A stretch of DNA of 64,000 nucleotides, from the NCBI GenBank assembly GCA_022316685.1, contig JAKJHU010000752.1, positions 1 through 64,000 on the forward strand. Direction: 5' to 3'. The notes beneath the pieces were generated by a model. The model was not told the origin of the DNA and made no database searches. It saw nothing but the letters and a program-made list of their open reading frames with translations. Below, in pieces: positions 40,021-51,428 of the stretch. Position numbers and translations under genes: made by a program. The stretch's first letter is position 1. Each line of letters opens with the position of its first letter. The stretch is from Progne subis subis (taxonomy: Eukaryota; Chordata; Aves; Passeriformes; Hirundinidae).

Positions 40021-42905
40021 CCGTTCAGCGGGGACATGTGCCTTGTGCTTGTCTCCAGCACATCTCGTCTTTGATCTTTTACCGCAGCGCCATCAGACGC
40101 CAATCAGAGAACTCCTGTGATTTGATTTTATTATCGCATCGGAAAACATCCTTGGAATGCTGGTTTATGATACAGTTCTTTTTAGGATGGCTTGGAGAAT
40201 ATTACAACGAGTGTTGCGGGAATTCGTTCAAAACCCCAGTTTCTGATACGAATGACACAGCTTTTGCGGCTGTCCTTTGAGACAGAAACTTTAGAGAATC
40301 AAGGATTTTAGACGGATTAAAATCATAGTTAGAGATAAGCTTTGGCGGAAATCAACTAAAGTAGATAGGTAGGCTTTGCTGAAATTCAAAGGTAGTAATT
40401 AACTAAGAGCAACTGGGTTTGAGATCACTCTCTTCCGTATTAGAATAACTGATTACTTGTCAGCTTTATGTTTGGTTAGCTGTGCTGATAATGAAGAATG
40501 CAGAAGCTGATCAATACCTTTTAGGAACATAAGACAAGTGTAGGCCTCCTCTGCCCAGAAACAGTCACGAAGACAGGACATAGGAGTCCTACCAAGCTTC
40601 ATTGATCACATTTGCATCGAAAAGGGAGAAAGGTCAGAACGAGGAAGACTTCCTTACTTCCCCATTTTGGGGACCCCCCCCATGGAAGGACCACCGAGCC
40701 ATTCCAAAGAACAAACTACGCATGCTTAATTGCCTTGGAGCTAATTACCATACGAAGCGGGGAATGGGATGTACCAGGGTCATGAATATGCATTTGTGTT
40801 TGGGGTATTCCATGCTTTTGTAAATAAAAGGACTCTGTGATCACCTGTAAATTCCGGTGAGTATTTGGGAGCGATCCCGCACGCTGCCCGCTGCCCGTGT
40901 ATAAACACACACTGTCTAACATTAAACTGTTAGAGAGCTTTTGTCCGTCACAGTCGGGTATCGATGCTACATCAGGACCCATGTTTTCTTTAATAATCAT
41001 CTCGCTTGATTTATTTTGTCTCTGCCTTTGTATAACCAAACGACGCTCACTGCAATGTCATCAGTGACGTTCGTCTACCAATCCCCACCACACCAGATTG
41101 GTGATGACGATCCCCGCTCAAAGTGAATTGTCCAAGGGACTGACCTCCCTTGACGGACTTTGTAAGCTTGCACCTGCACTTCCTCGGATGCTCGGGATCG
41201 ACCTGTGTTGTTTTACATCCTCCAGCCATCCCTTTCAGATTGTTCATTGGAGCCTGGAACACTACAGCTCGTGATTACACACATTACCCCATCACACAGT
41301 TCTTTCTTGGACAGCATGCACCAACCATGCCCGGGAACTGGCCATCCATTCCAACATAAAAACAAAAGCCACCGAAACGCGAATGTCTCTTTGGGACAAG
41401 GACATACAAATACAAACCAGGCTCTGAAGCGCCAACAGAGGTTTTGCTTTTGGAGATCCAATTCTGCGGCTTAGCTGCAGCTAAATAATGTCTGAACAAA
41501 AGAAATCCGTCCTGTAGTGTAAGCATTTGCTCAATGCCTCAAAAGATGGGAAGGCACACGGCACAGGAACAAGCTGTAAATTCCTATTCACGGATCCCCA
41601 CACCTCCTTTGGAAGCCAGCACCTCAAGAGCATTACCGACGGGGTTTTGCCCAACTATAAACCTGGTCCATGGACATTGCTTCCGGAAAGAACGACCAGG
41701 AAGCTTTTCATTTTAAGGAGTAAAGCAACTCCTAAAAAACCTGAAAATATTTGTAGATAAATATTCTGAGTAGAACCTGAATGTGTGATGAAACAAGAGA
41801 GGAATTTCAAAACATTTCCAATATTTCACTCAGCACAAGAAAACCCCAAGCATCTCCTCACTGAGACTACACCTGTGAATTTTATTTTTTTTTTTTTCTT
41901 TTGATTTGCCACTCTGCACCTTCACTGCTGCCTTCAATACAAGAAACTCCCACCTAGGATGGGGGAAAAAATACAAAAACCCAACAAAATAAATAAACAC
42001 AGAACCTGAAGAAAAATACCTGCAGGGAGAAACGATGCCTGGAACCCTGGAATAAGTAACCTGTCCCCCAGCTCTACAGAAACCGAACCCGAAACACGAC
42101 AAACATTCTCCTACATCACCAGAAGGTGAAGGAACAAGACTTCGTGGTGAAAAACACGTACATTTCAGTGAAAAAAGAAAATCCTACTACAAACGTGATT
42201 TCCTTTAAGAGAAGTCTGCCATGAAACAGCAGTGTTCTCTAAAGGAGTGACAGTCACTTCTACAGGGTAAGAACAGAACTTTACAAAGATCGGGACAAAC
42301 CGCGCCTGGATGCAATTTATCCTCCCACTACTGCTGCCATTTTTCCACTAGCCTTTGCAAAATCCGGAAGGACACACAGCCGAAGCTGGAAAGAATCAAT
42401 AGGGAAGAACATCTACAACTTTAATTTGTGAAATAGCGGTGCCAACGCGCTGTCATCAGTAAATAATTCCTCGAAAATAAGAGTCACCCTCCGCAAAGTT
42501 ACCATTTCTACAGCAACACACCTGCAACACACGCAGGATAAAGAGAAAAGGGATAGGAATCATATGCAACTTTGTGGTTCAGGATGTCACAGGAAGTGTT
42601 TCTTTGCCTGTCCTATACCGAAACAGGGTTATTCACCCAGCTGACAAAGACGTCAACTAGATCAATCTTAGGAAACAGGAATCGAAGGGAAAATCTCCAA
42701 GAAAATTGATTGACCGCATTCACAGCCGCAAATATAAATGGCAGAGGTAGTCAAAGTCCCTAAACTGCACCAGAAACTGAACCACCGAAGGAGAGTGGGA
42801 GCGCGCGGGCATTGCAGAGAGACACATCTCAGGCAAAGAGAGGGAAAGGAGGATGAAGTTTAGAAATGCTCAATGCGAACAGCGCAAGCGAGAGGCTTTA
42901 CAGAC
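40021..42905. other. Spacer Z, copy 2 (between GA3 promoter and GB4 donor)
   Basis: Non-coding. It contains the candidate solo LTR (40539-40952) and keeps the segment deleted from copy 1. It is slightly more diverged from copies 1 and 3 than those are from each other (for example the T-rich stretch near 41880-41905). Confidence 0.8.
40539..40952 (+). mobile_element. Candidate solo LTR, copy 2
   Basis: Same element and limits as 11335-11748; non-coding; class uncertain. Confidence 0.35.
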
Positions 42906-45345
42906 CTGCGGTGCATCGGGGTCGGCGGGCGGCTCCCCGGTCTCGGCGCCGCTGTGGGGCTCGGTTTCTGGCAGGAATCGGCGGGCAGCAGCTCCTCCGC
43001 CGACAGGATGGGCACGGGCGGCGGCGGCCAAGCGGCCTCGGGCAGGGCGCGGGCCGGCGCCGCCACGCACAGGTTGTAGGAGTAGGGCAAGGTGCCCTCG
43101 CAGAAGTCGGCCGGGAAGGCGGCGCCGGCCACCGAGAAGCGCTGCGCGCCCAGGCAGCGCAGCACGGCGGGCGGCCCGGCCCGGCGCAGGCGAGCCAGCA
43201 CGGCCAGCGCCACGCTCAGCAGGAAGAGCGCCGACAGCAGCGCCAGCGCCAGCACCAGGTAGAACTGCAGCTCGGCCGCCGGCGCCTCGGCGCCCGCCGC
43301 CCGCTCGCTCAGCTCCGGCAGCGCCTCCTGCAAGCTCTCGGCCAGCACCACGTGCAGCGTGGCCGTGGCCGACAGCGCCGGCTGCCCGTGGTCCTTCACC
43401 ACGGCCACCACGCGCTGCTTGGCCGCGTCCCGCTCGGACACGGCCCGCGCCGTGCGCACCTCGCCGCTGTGCAGCCCCACGCGGAACAGCGCCGGCTCCG
43501 ACGCCTGCACCAGCTCGTACGACAGCCACGCGTTGCGCCCCGCGTCCGCGTCCACCGCCACCACCTTGGCCACCAGGTAGCCGGCCTCGGCCGAGCGCGG
43601 AACCACCTCGAAAGGAGTCGCCGCCGCTCCCGCCGCCTCTCCCGCCGCCTCTCCGCCGCCGGCGCCGGCCAGAGCACCCGCGGCGCGTTGTCGTTGCGGT
43701 CCAGCACGAAGACGCGCACCGTGGCCGTGGAGCTGCGCGCCGGCGCGCCGCCGTCCTGCGCCCGCACGGCCACCGCGAACTCGCGGCAGCGCTCGTAGTC
43801 GAAGGAGCGCTGCGCGTACAGCGCGCCGCTCCGCGCCTCCACCGACACCGGCGGCGCCGCGCCCGCCGCGCCCCGCTGCCGCCCGCCAGCCAGTAGCTCA
43901 CGCGCCCGTTGGCGCCCGCGTCCGCGTCCCGCGCCTGCACGCGCAGCACCAGCGCGCCCGCCGCGTTGTTCTCCGCCACGTACGCGCTGTACGCCGCCTC
44001 CTCGAACACCGGCGCGTTGTCGTTCACGTCCGACACCTCCAGCACCAGCTCCGCGCTGCTCCGCAGCGCCGGCCTGCCCCGGTCCCGGGCCACCACCGTC
44101 ACGCGGTGCTCGGCCGCCTGCTCGCGGTCCAGCGCGCTCGCCGTCACCACCTTGTACGAGCCGCCCGACGACGCCACGATCGACAGCGGCGCCTCTCCCG
44201 ACAGCTCGCACGACACCTGACCGTTCTCGCCGAGTCGGATCGTTCACGTTCAGCAGGGCCACCACGTGCCGATCGGGCGTCCTCGGGCACGGAGCTCGAC
44301 TGTGACAAATGGTGATTTCGGGCGCGTTGTCATTCTCGTCCATGATGTCGATTTGCACTTCGCAGTGACTGGTGAGCCGCCGCCGTCTCTCGCCTCCAAA
44401 CTGAAGTGTATTTGCTCTTCTCCTCAAATCGAGGGACTGCCGTCCTCACTTCCCGCTCTCGCTTCGACTGTGAACAACGCTCTGACAGTATCCGGGACGT
44501 TGCCAAGGAGTAGGACACTCGCCCGTTCGAGCCTGCATCCGCATCCGTGGCCCGTACCTGCAGCACCACCGACCCCACCGGCAGATTCTCCGCCACTCGT
44601 GCCTCGTAGACTTTTGCTGAACACGGGCGGGTTGTCATTGGCGTCTGTCACATTGATGCGAACCTGGACAGTCCGATCTCGCCGGGTCCCCGCCGTCTAT
44701 TGCCGTCAGCACCAGCTCAAAGGAGCTCTGTTCTCCCGGTCCAACGCAGTCTCCAGCACCAATTCCGGCTGCTTCTTCCACCGGGTTTTCCTTTAAGGTC
44801 AAACTGAAGGACGGGTTGCTGGTGAGCTGGTAAGTCAGCAGAGTTGCTTCCTGCATCTGCGTCTCGGGCCATTCCAGCGGAAAACGAGCACCGGAAGGTC
44901 CATTCACCGATCTCCAGGTCCAGAGCAGCCTTGCTGAACACCGGGGAGTTGTCATTCACGTCCTCGATCGCCACCTCGACGGAAAATGTTCAGCGGGTTC
45001 TTTACATCACGCGAAGCTGACGGAGCAGGTCGCCGAGTCGCCGCACATCTCCTCCCGGTCCAGCCTCTCGTTCACGTACAGGTTCCCGTTCTCCTCATTC
45101 ACCGTGAAATATTTCGGCTGCTTCTTGCCGGCAGACGCCACCTGCAGCTTGCGCGCCGGCAGCTCGTCCGCGCTGAGCCCCAGGTCCCGCGCCAGCGGCC
45201 CCACGAGCGAGCCTGTGGCCAGCTCCTCGGGGATGGCGTAGCGGAGCCGCTCGGCCGCCGCCCGGCACCACAGGCACAGCAGCAGCGCGGCCGGCAGCGC
45301 TCGCCCGCCGCCCGGCCCGCGCCTCTGCCGCCGCCTCAGCGCCAT
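42906..45345 (-). CDS. PCDHGB: GB4: gamma-protocadherin B-type variable exon, near-copy of GB1, frame-broken
   Basis: ATG at 45345; open through EC1 to about 45007. EC2 and EC3 are split over several frames (breaks near 45010, 44890, 44780, 44690, 44605, 44510-44400 and 44290-44230). EC4-EC5 is open from 44216 to about 43870, where a base is missing in a CG-rich stretch. Another break lies near 43640. EC6, the membrane helix and a tail with [15 protein letters not shown] are then open to the end. Near 42950 a missing A puts the last tail residues out of frame; with it, the exon would end in phase 0 at CAG|GTCTGT like the GA exons. It matches GB1 closely in EC2-EC3 and in spacer X. It shares the 2-nt deletion at the EC3 start (44607-44625) with GB1 and GB5. 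Confidence 0.88.
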
Positions 45346-45608
45346 TCTCCGGCCCGCAGCGCTCGCCGCGCTCCCGCACCGCTCCCGCCGCTGCCCTGCC
45401 TCCCTCGCGGCCGCTCTCGCCGCACAGCGCTCGGGCCGCCGCCGCGCAGCCGGGCCGCTCGGGCCGCCTCGGACGCCGCCGCTCCGCGCCCAGCGCCGCC
45501 CTCCGCCGCTGCCGCTGCCGCTGCCGCTGTGGCCGGCGCCGGGCGAGCGAGCAGCCTGCGGGGGCAGGACGCTGCGGCGGCCGCGGCTCCAGCGCCGCTC
45601 GGCGCCGG

Positions 45609-45627
45609 CCAACAGCGGCACCCGGAG
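45609..45627 (-). promoter_or_regulatory. CSE-like CGCT element of GB4 promoter
   Basis: Gene-sense CTCCGGGTGCCGCTGTTGG, 264 bp upstream of the GB4 ATG. The spacing is 6 bp shorter than in GB1 because GB4 has one GCCGCT hexamer fewer. Confidence 0.6.
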
Positions 45628-46344
45628 GCGCCGCGACGCCGCTGCAGCCGCCCGATGGCCGCGCTCAACGGGGCCCGGCTTGGGGCGGGGCTCGGGGCGC
45701 CACCGGCACCGGCCTCTCTCCGCCGCGGCCAACACCAACAGCAGAAGCTCCTTCTTTATGCGACTCCAAAGGTGATTAAATTTGAGAAGGTATTTTCCGT
45801 ACTTTTTGTCATTTCCTTTTGTCGCAGTGAACAATCAGAAATAAATATGGTGGCAGAGTAAGAAAGTCTGCTACTCTTAATAAATTGAAGGTGCAACTAT
45901 TCAAAGAAGAAACGACAGTATAGCTGAGGAAGACTTTAAAAGCGCTTTAGCATTCGAGTATATTTTGAATTGTTTTATTAATTGGGAAAATACCCCAAAA
46001 GTAATAGTTGTGTTGGAATAGTCAATAATATCCAGAAACACATTGTAGGAAATGTCATTTCTATCTTGTCATGGACCCCACACCTCACTAGTCAGCTTTC
46101 TCACAGCACCTTCCATCGAGAACCTGAACCCTTTCAAACATGGTACATCAATATCTTCTCTGGACAAGGCGTTCCTATGTCTCATCGCTCATCAAAAAGC
46201 ATGTTTTCTCTATGACCAGGCTGACCCTACCTTCTCCCAGTTTCAAACCATTGACCTTATCCTATCAAGATGAGCCCTATAACAAGTCGCTCCCCATATT
46301 TCTTTCACACATTTGATATAGTGAACATTGCAATCAGTTCTTCA

Positions 46345-46930
46345 CAGCACCTTTTCACCTCAGGCTGAGGGTGAAAGGCACTTCTCTCTGCCCATCTACA
46401 CAGCAGAGATGTTCCATCCCTTTGACAACTTTTGTTGTCCTTATCTGAACATCCTCTAACAGGTCTCACAAAAGCACTGTGAACACAGAAAATCTCCTCT
46501 CTTGTCCTGCTGCCCACACTCTTTGTTATGCAGCGCAGAATATGATTGATTCCTGGCCTGCAAGAGCTCACTGCCAGTTCATATCCCATCTGTCACCCAC
46601 CAGGACCCCACGTCCTTCTCCACAGGGCAGCTTTCAATCTGTTTGTGTCAAAAGGGGGTTGCCCAGACCCGGGTGCATGATTTTGTACTTGACCTTGTTG
46701 AACTTAATGAGGTTGACATGAGTCCACTCCTCCAGGCTGCCAAGGTCCCTGGGGTGACATCCCGTCCTTCCACTGAACAATGGCACTCCTTAGCTTGGTG
46801 TCAGCTGCACACCTGTAGAGGGAACTCTCAATCCAATTAGCTGGTCACTGATAAAGATACTGAATGTATTGGTCCAAGTACAGGCCTTTGAAGACACCAC
46901 ACACTGGCAGTTGCCAGCTGGGCCTTGAGA
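46345..46930 (-). mobile_element. CR1 LINE fragment, spacer X copy 2
   Basis: Duplicate of 2930-3520. The minus strand reads ITKSVGSRTREEIFCVHSAF near 46450-46530. Confidence 0.85.
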
Positions 46931-49526
46931 TACTGTCTATGACACTTTGCACTCCACCTGCACTTGGACAACAGGAACAGATGGGACATTCCACAAGAGA
47001 TCAGCTACCCTGAGGTCACGCTCAAAACAAAAAGCAAGGCAAGACTTATTTCTTGAGTAGAAGCAAAACAAATTGCATGGTACACATCTAATTTCATTTT
47101 ATTAACTCATCATCAGCTCTCGTGTGTTGTTTTTCCACAACCTGTGGCCTGGTAACTTCCCTACCAATAAAATTCTCTGAATGGGCCGCTTTCAAATGGG
47201 CCTGGTTCCCATGCTATGAGAAAATATGAGAGACTGCTTTTTAGCTTTTTCTTCATTTTCTTCACACCAAAAATCCTAGTTTGGGTGATTAAAACGAGTT
47301 TTGCTGCAAAACAACACTTACATCTTCTAATGCAAAATGCCTTTTCTCCAGAAACAGGGAATATGAACCACGACCTCCCAGGAAACAAAGGCCTGAAAGG
47401 AAGTGTAATTACAATGGTGAAGAAACCGTGTATCATAATGTTCCAGGGACACGGAGGTGGATAAAGGAGGATTCACACAAGAGTCACAAGCCATTGTACT
47501 CAGACTTCGTTGTTCTAGGTACACACATTCTAATACCTTATTGTCAGATGACTACCATTGCCTTTTCAAAACACAGAAATCAGGCTCATAACATAAATGG
47601 CACAGGCCTTGGCACCAGACATGAAACCAAACCACTGCTCATCCAAAAACACATGGACCCACCTCGTTTCATGGTTCCAAGCTAGTCCCTCACCTTCTTT
47701 GCTCTCAATTAACAACTTCTACTACAGGCCGTACCCAACGTTTGGCTGTACATCAGCCACCAGCAAAAGATCACATAATTTTGTGACATTCTAGGAAAAT
47801 ATAAGTGGTTCAAAGCCTTTCTGCTGGCAGCTGAACACCATCATAGGGAAAATGGATGAGAACACCTCCCAGGGCTCATAATCTGAGCAGATCTCTACAT
47901 TCAAGGACTATCAGCCAAGCCAAGGCCTACTTGTAGAACGTAAGAAACCAGGAAGGAATAGGAAAGACACAGAATCATGGAACCTCAGTTAAGAATCACT
48001 GCTTAACATTTCACACTCCGTCAGTTGTAGTAGGTACACAAGAAGCACCATCTACCTTGCAACAGGTACGCAGGGGGCTCACATGGGACTTTGCACCAAA
48101 GACCACAGGCACGGTTCTCCAAGTAATTTATTTGGAAAACAAGAAAAGTGCACAGGACCATAAATATGGGAACAAAAAGTGAAAATTGAATGTTTATACC
48201 AACCTTTTAGACAGCTCAAACTATACCACAGCAAACTCTTTTATTCGCCTTGTCTCTGTGCAGACAGAAAGCTTCAATGTGCCAAACATCACCCACCAGG
48301 GACAACTTGGTCAACAGACACATTCAAAAGACAGGTTTCCCACACAGCTTCTCCTTGTGGAGAATAAGGATCACAGCACAGATCCACACACATAAACGTC
48401 TCTGCACATCCCACTCATTTCAAGGAATGGGAAATGTTCAAGCCCCCAAACCAGAATTTCCTAACAAAACTACCATCCCATGCCCTGCATTCTTCACAAA
48501 CAACAGTTTAAACACTAACAAAACGCCAGCAGTTACTTCCTATGAGCAAGATCCATTAATAACATCTGAAGGTTGGTCAAGGCTGGGGAAAGCTCAGTAC
48601 ACCTAAGACAAGACTTCATATCACCGTCTTACAAGGACATATAGCTGGAAAAGCAACAGTTCTTAGACACAGAATCTCTGAAGCATGTTTGCACTTTCGT
48701 GGGTATGCCTGCAGACAACTTCATCCAAGCCTGTATCTTTTTGGGATACCGGGAAAGGGGGGATTCTGTAAGTCACACAGGCCTTGGCACCAGGAATGCT
48801 GTGAAAGCACACTGAGCCCGGTGGAGCGTACAATCCCTTCCTTTCCTTCTGAGGCCAGTCTCTCACTGATCTTCCACTGACTTCTCACCATGAAAACTGG
48901 ACAAGAAGGAGTGTTTCGTAAAGTGCTGTTTAGTGAAAAGGCATCTGTGAAAGTCTTTTTCTTTAGATCTGAAAACATGGAAGGGACATAGAGGTCAGTC
49001 AGACTCTAACAGATGTGATCTCCCACACTCTCAGAGACAAAGGCCCATCTTCAGCTCATTAGATCAAGCAGCACAACAAATCAACACATGCACAATGGAA
49101 GGCATCATCCCATACAGCTCTAGATTGTGGCACTCAGAGTAGCTTCATTATTCCAGTATTTATTAGGTAGCAAGTGAAGTGTTTGATTTCCCAAATCTTC
49201 CATTGTGGTATTCGTTATAAGTACACACTCTAGCTGTTAGCTAAGAATCGATGAAAAGATGCAAACTCATAGGGAGAATCTCACAGGGCTCCCCATACGG
49301 GTGGAACACTCTGTCATCCAGCCAAACATTCTGGGATGATCAAACTCACATTGCATAATCCTACAACCAGGCACTGGTCAGGGAAAAGGGCAAACCATAT
49401 TTCTTGTGTCTTTAAGAGACCTACACACACAGCTCCCAGGACTCTTATCTCCAGGCCTTCTAAATTACATAGGGTCCTCTGACCCTCATAAATCGAAAGA
49501 ACATGGAATGAAACTCCCAGATGCAC

Positions 49527-49635
49527 ATAAAAAAACCCCAAAAACTAAAAAACAAACAAAACAAAACAAAACAAACAAACAAACACCAAAAAATAAAACC
49601 AAATTAAAAGAAAACAACAACACCACCACGAAAAC
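49527..49635. repeat. A-rich / (CAAA)n tract, spacer X copy 2
   Basis: Counterpart of 6121-6225, with a different number of CAAA/CAAAA units. Confidence 0.85.
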
Positions 49636-51428
49636 CAGCCTGTAACATGCCCTGTGATCTGGCTATGAACATTTACCAGGAAGGGGAGGTGCCTCCCTCG
49701 GCAAGCTTCAATACCTTAATATTTCGGTAGTAGGTCCTCAAGCAGGGCACCTAGTTGGTAAACAGTCAAAAGAACGTTCACACTGGAGCTCACACCAAAG
49801 ACCAAAACCTCTGTTTCCCAGTGTAATTTCTCTGGACAATAAAAAAGGGGGAAATGCATGCAACCATTACAGTGGGACTCAGATAACAACTAAGACAAAC
49901 TGGACTTTGACAGTTTCCTTCCATATTTCAATTATTTCTAATCACACCAGAGCAAATGGTTTCAGTTGTTCTATCTTCTTGAGACACCACGAGAGAAAAG
50001 CGGCACACACAACTTCTCTGCACTGAGAATGAGAATCACAACATGCATGCATGCAAAGATATATCTTTGCTCATCATGACGCTTCAAAGAAATTTAAAAT
50101 GTCCTGAAGTGATTAAGCAATACGCACATCTGATAAAAACCCAGTCATCAGAGTAGCAGCTCAAAGACACCATCATCCCACCTCAGCATGTGTGCAGCTT
50201 GGAAGATTCGTTACTCTCAGGCCTTGACACTCACTGTGTGCTGCTGCCCAATAACTGCCATTCACAGGAAAGAGGCGACAAGAAAGCAGCCTGATGAACC
50301 CACTGCTTGGCCAGTCACATTCTGAGCACCGTGATGTCAAAAATAAGACATCTTTAGAGTCATTTTACCTCTAGCTCTTAACAACAAAGCATGCAGAAAA
50401 GGAGAGGTCAGAAGCAACTCTTCCAGATTTTGGCACTTGGACTAGAGACATAATTTCAGTCTTTAGCGGGAACTATTAGAAACATCACACCAACCTGCAA
50501 ATACACAGGAAAGACCACCCAGGGCTCCCAGTTTAGCTGGAATAATATCTTCTAGTCAAGCCTCGTTGAAAAGATGGAAGTCACCTTCTGGCCTAGACCG
50601 CTCTCTTCAACACACACCATCACACCATGGACCTAACACAGCTCTCTCTACATCTCTGTGATGAAGGTGCAGGATACATCTGCTTGCTCAGTAGAGAACT
50701 GGGAAGAAGTTTCAAACTTGAGGATGGCAAAAAGGAGCAGTGCTCTCGGAGAGACTAAGATGGTGAAAATCTGCATAAGGGCATTCTCCCCCTCCTCACC
50801 ATGCCTTCTGTAACCGGAAACTGTCCCCTTCTCCTCTAGTACAGCTCTTGCCATAACAGAAATTTTCAAGCTAAGGCATATCCGGTACTTAGGAAAAATA
50901 ATTTAAAAGACATGGGATCAGCAAAGTTTCTCTACTGTTTCCTCCAGTGGCCCTTCACACACAGATACACACGTTCCTCCAGAAAGCGCACAAAGACCAA
51001 ACAAAGATGAATGCAAAGACAATTCTTACTGGCTTCTCATGAGAAAAACTAAAGGCTGACTAATACTTGCAGAGAGGAATAAAAACGAGGGCAGCACGCC
51101 ATACAAGAGTATTTCATTCCACTCAAACATATGTGCTGTCGGGAAGAAATGAGATTCTGCTAATAATGCAAAATTCCCTTAGCTAACAATGCAATACATC
51201 CATTCGAAAGAACTAAGACCGAGGGAAAAACTATATTATACGGGTGAGGGGGCAAAACGAGAAGAGACCAGGCGGCAGAGAAAAAATCAAAGACCCGAAA
51301 AAAACATGCACCAGGCAGCAGCCCCACTTCTATCTCCTCCAAAACTGGCTTATACGTCCGTCACCCCGTGGCGAGACGAACGAAAGCGGCGCTGAACGAA
51401 ATTTTAGCTTCCGGCATGTGTAACTCAC

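Larger units (their letters stand above)
45750..51428. other. Spacer X, copy 2 (between GB4 promoter and GA4 donor)
   Basis: Near-copy of 2326-8020 at an offset of about 43.41-43.43 kb. Differences seen are mostly 1-4 bp indels. No gene is seen. Confidence 0.8.
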
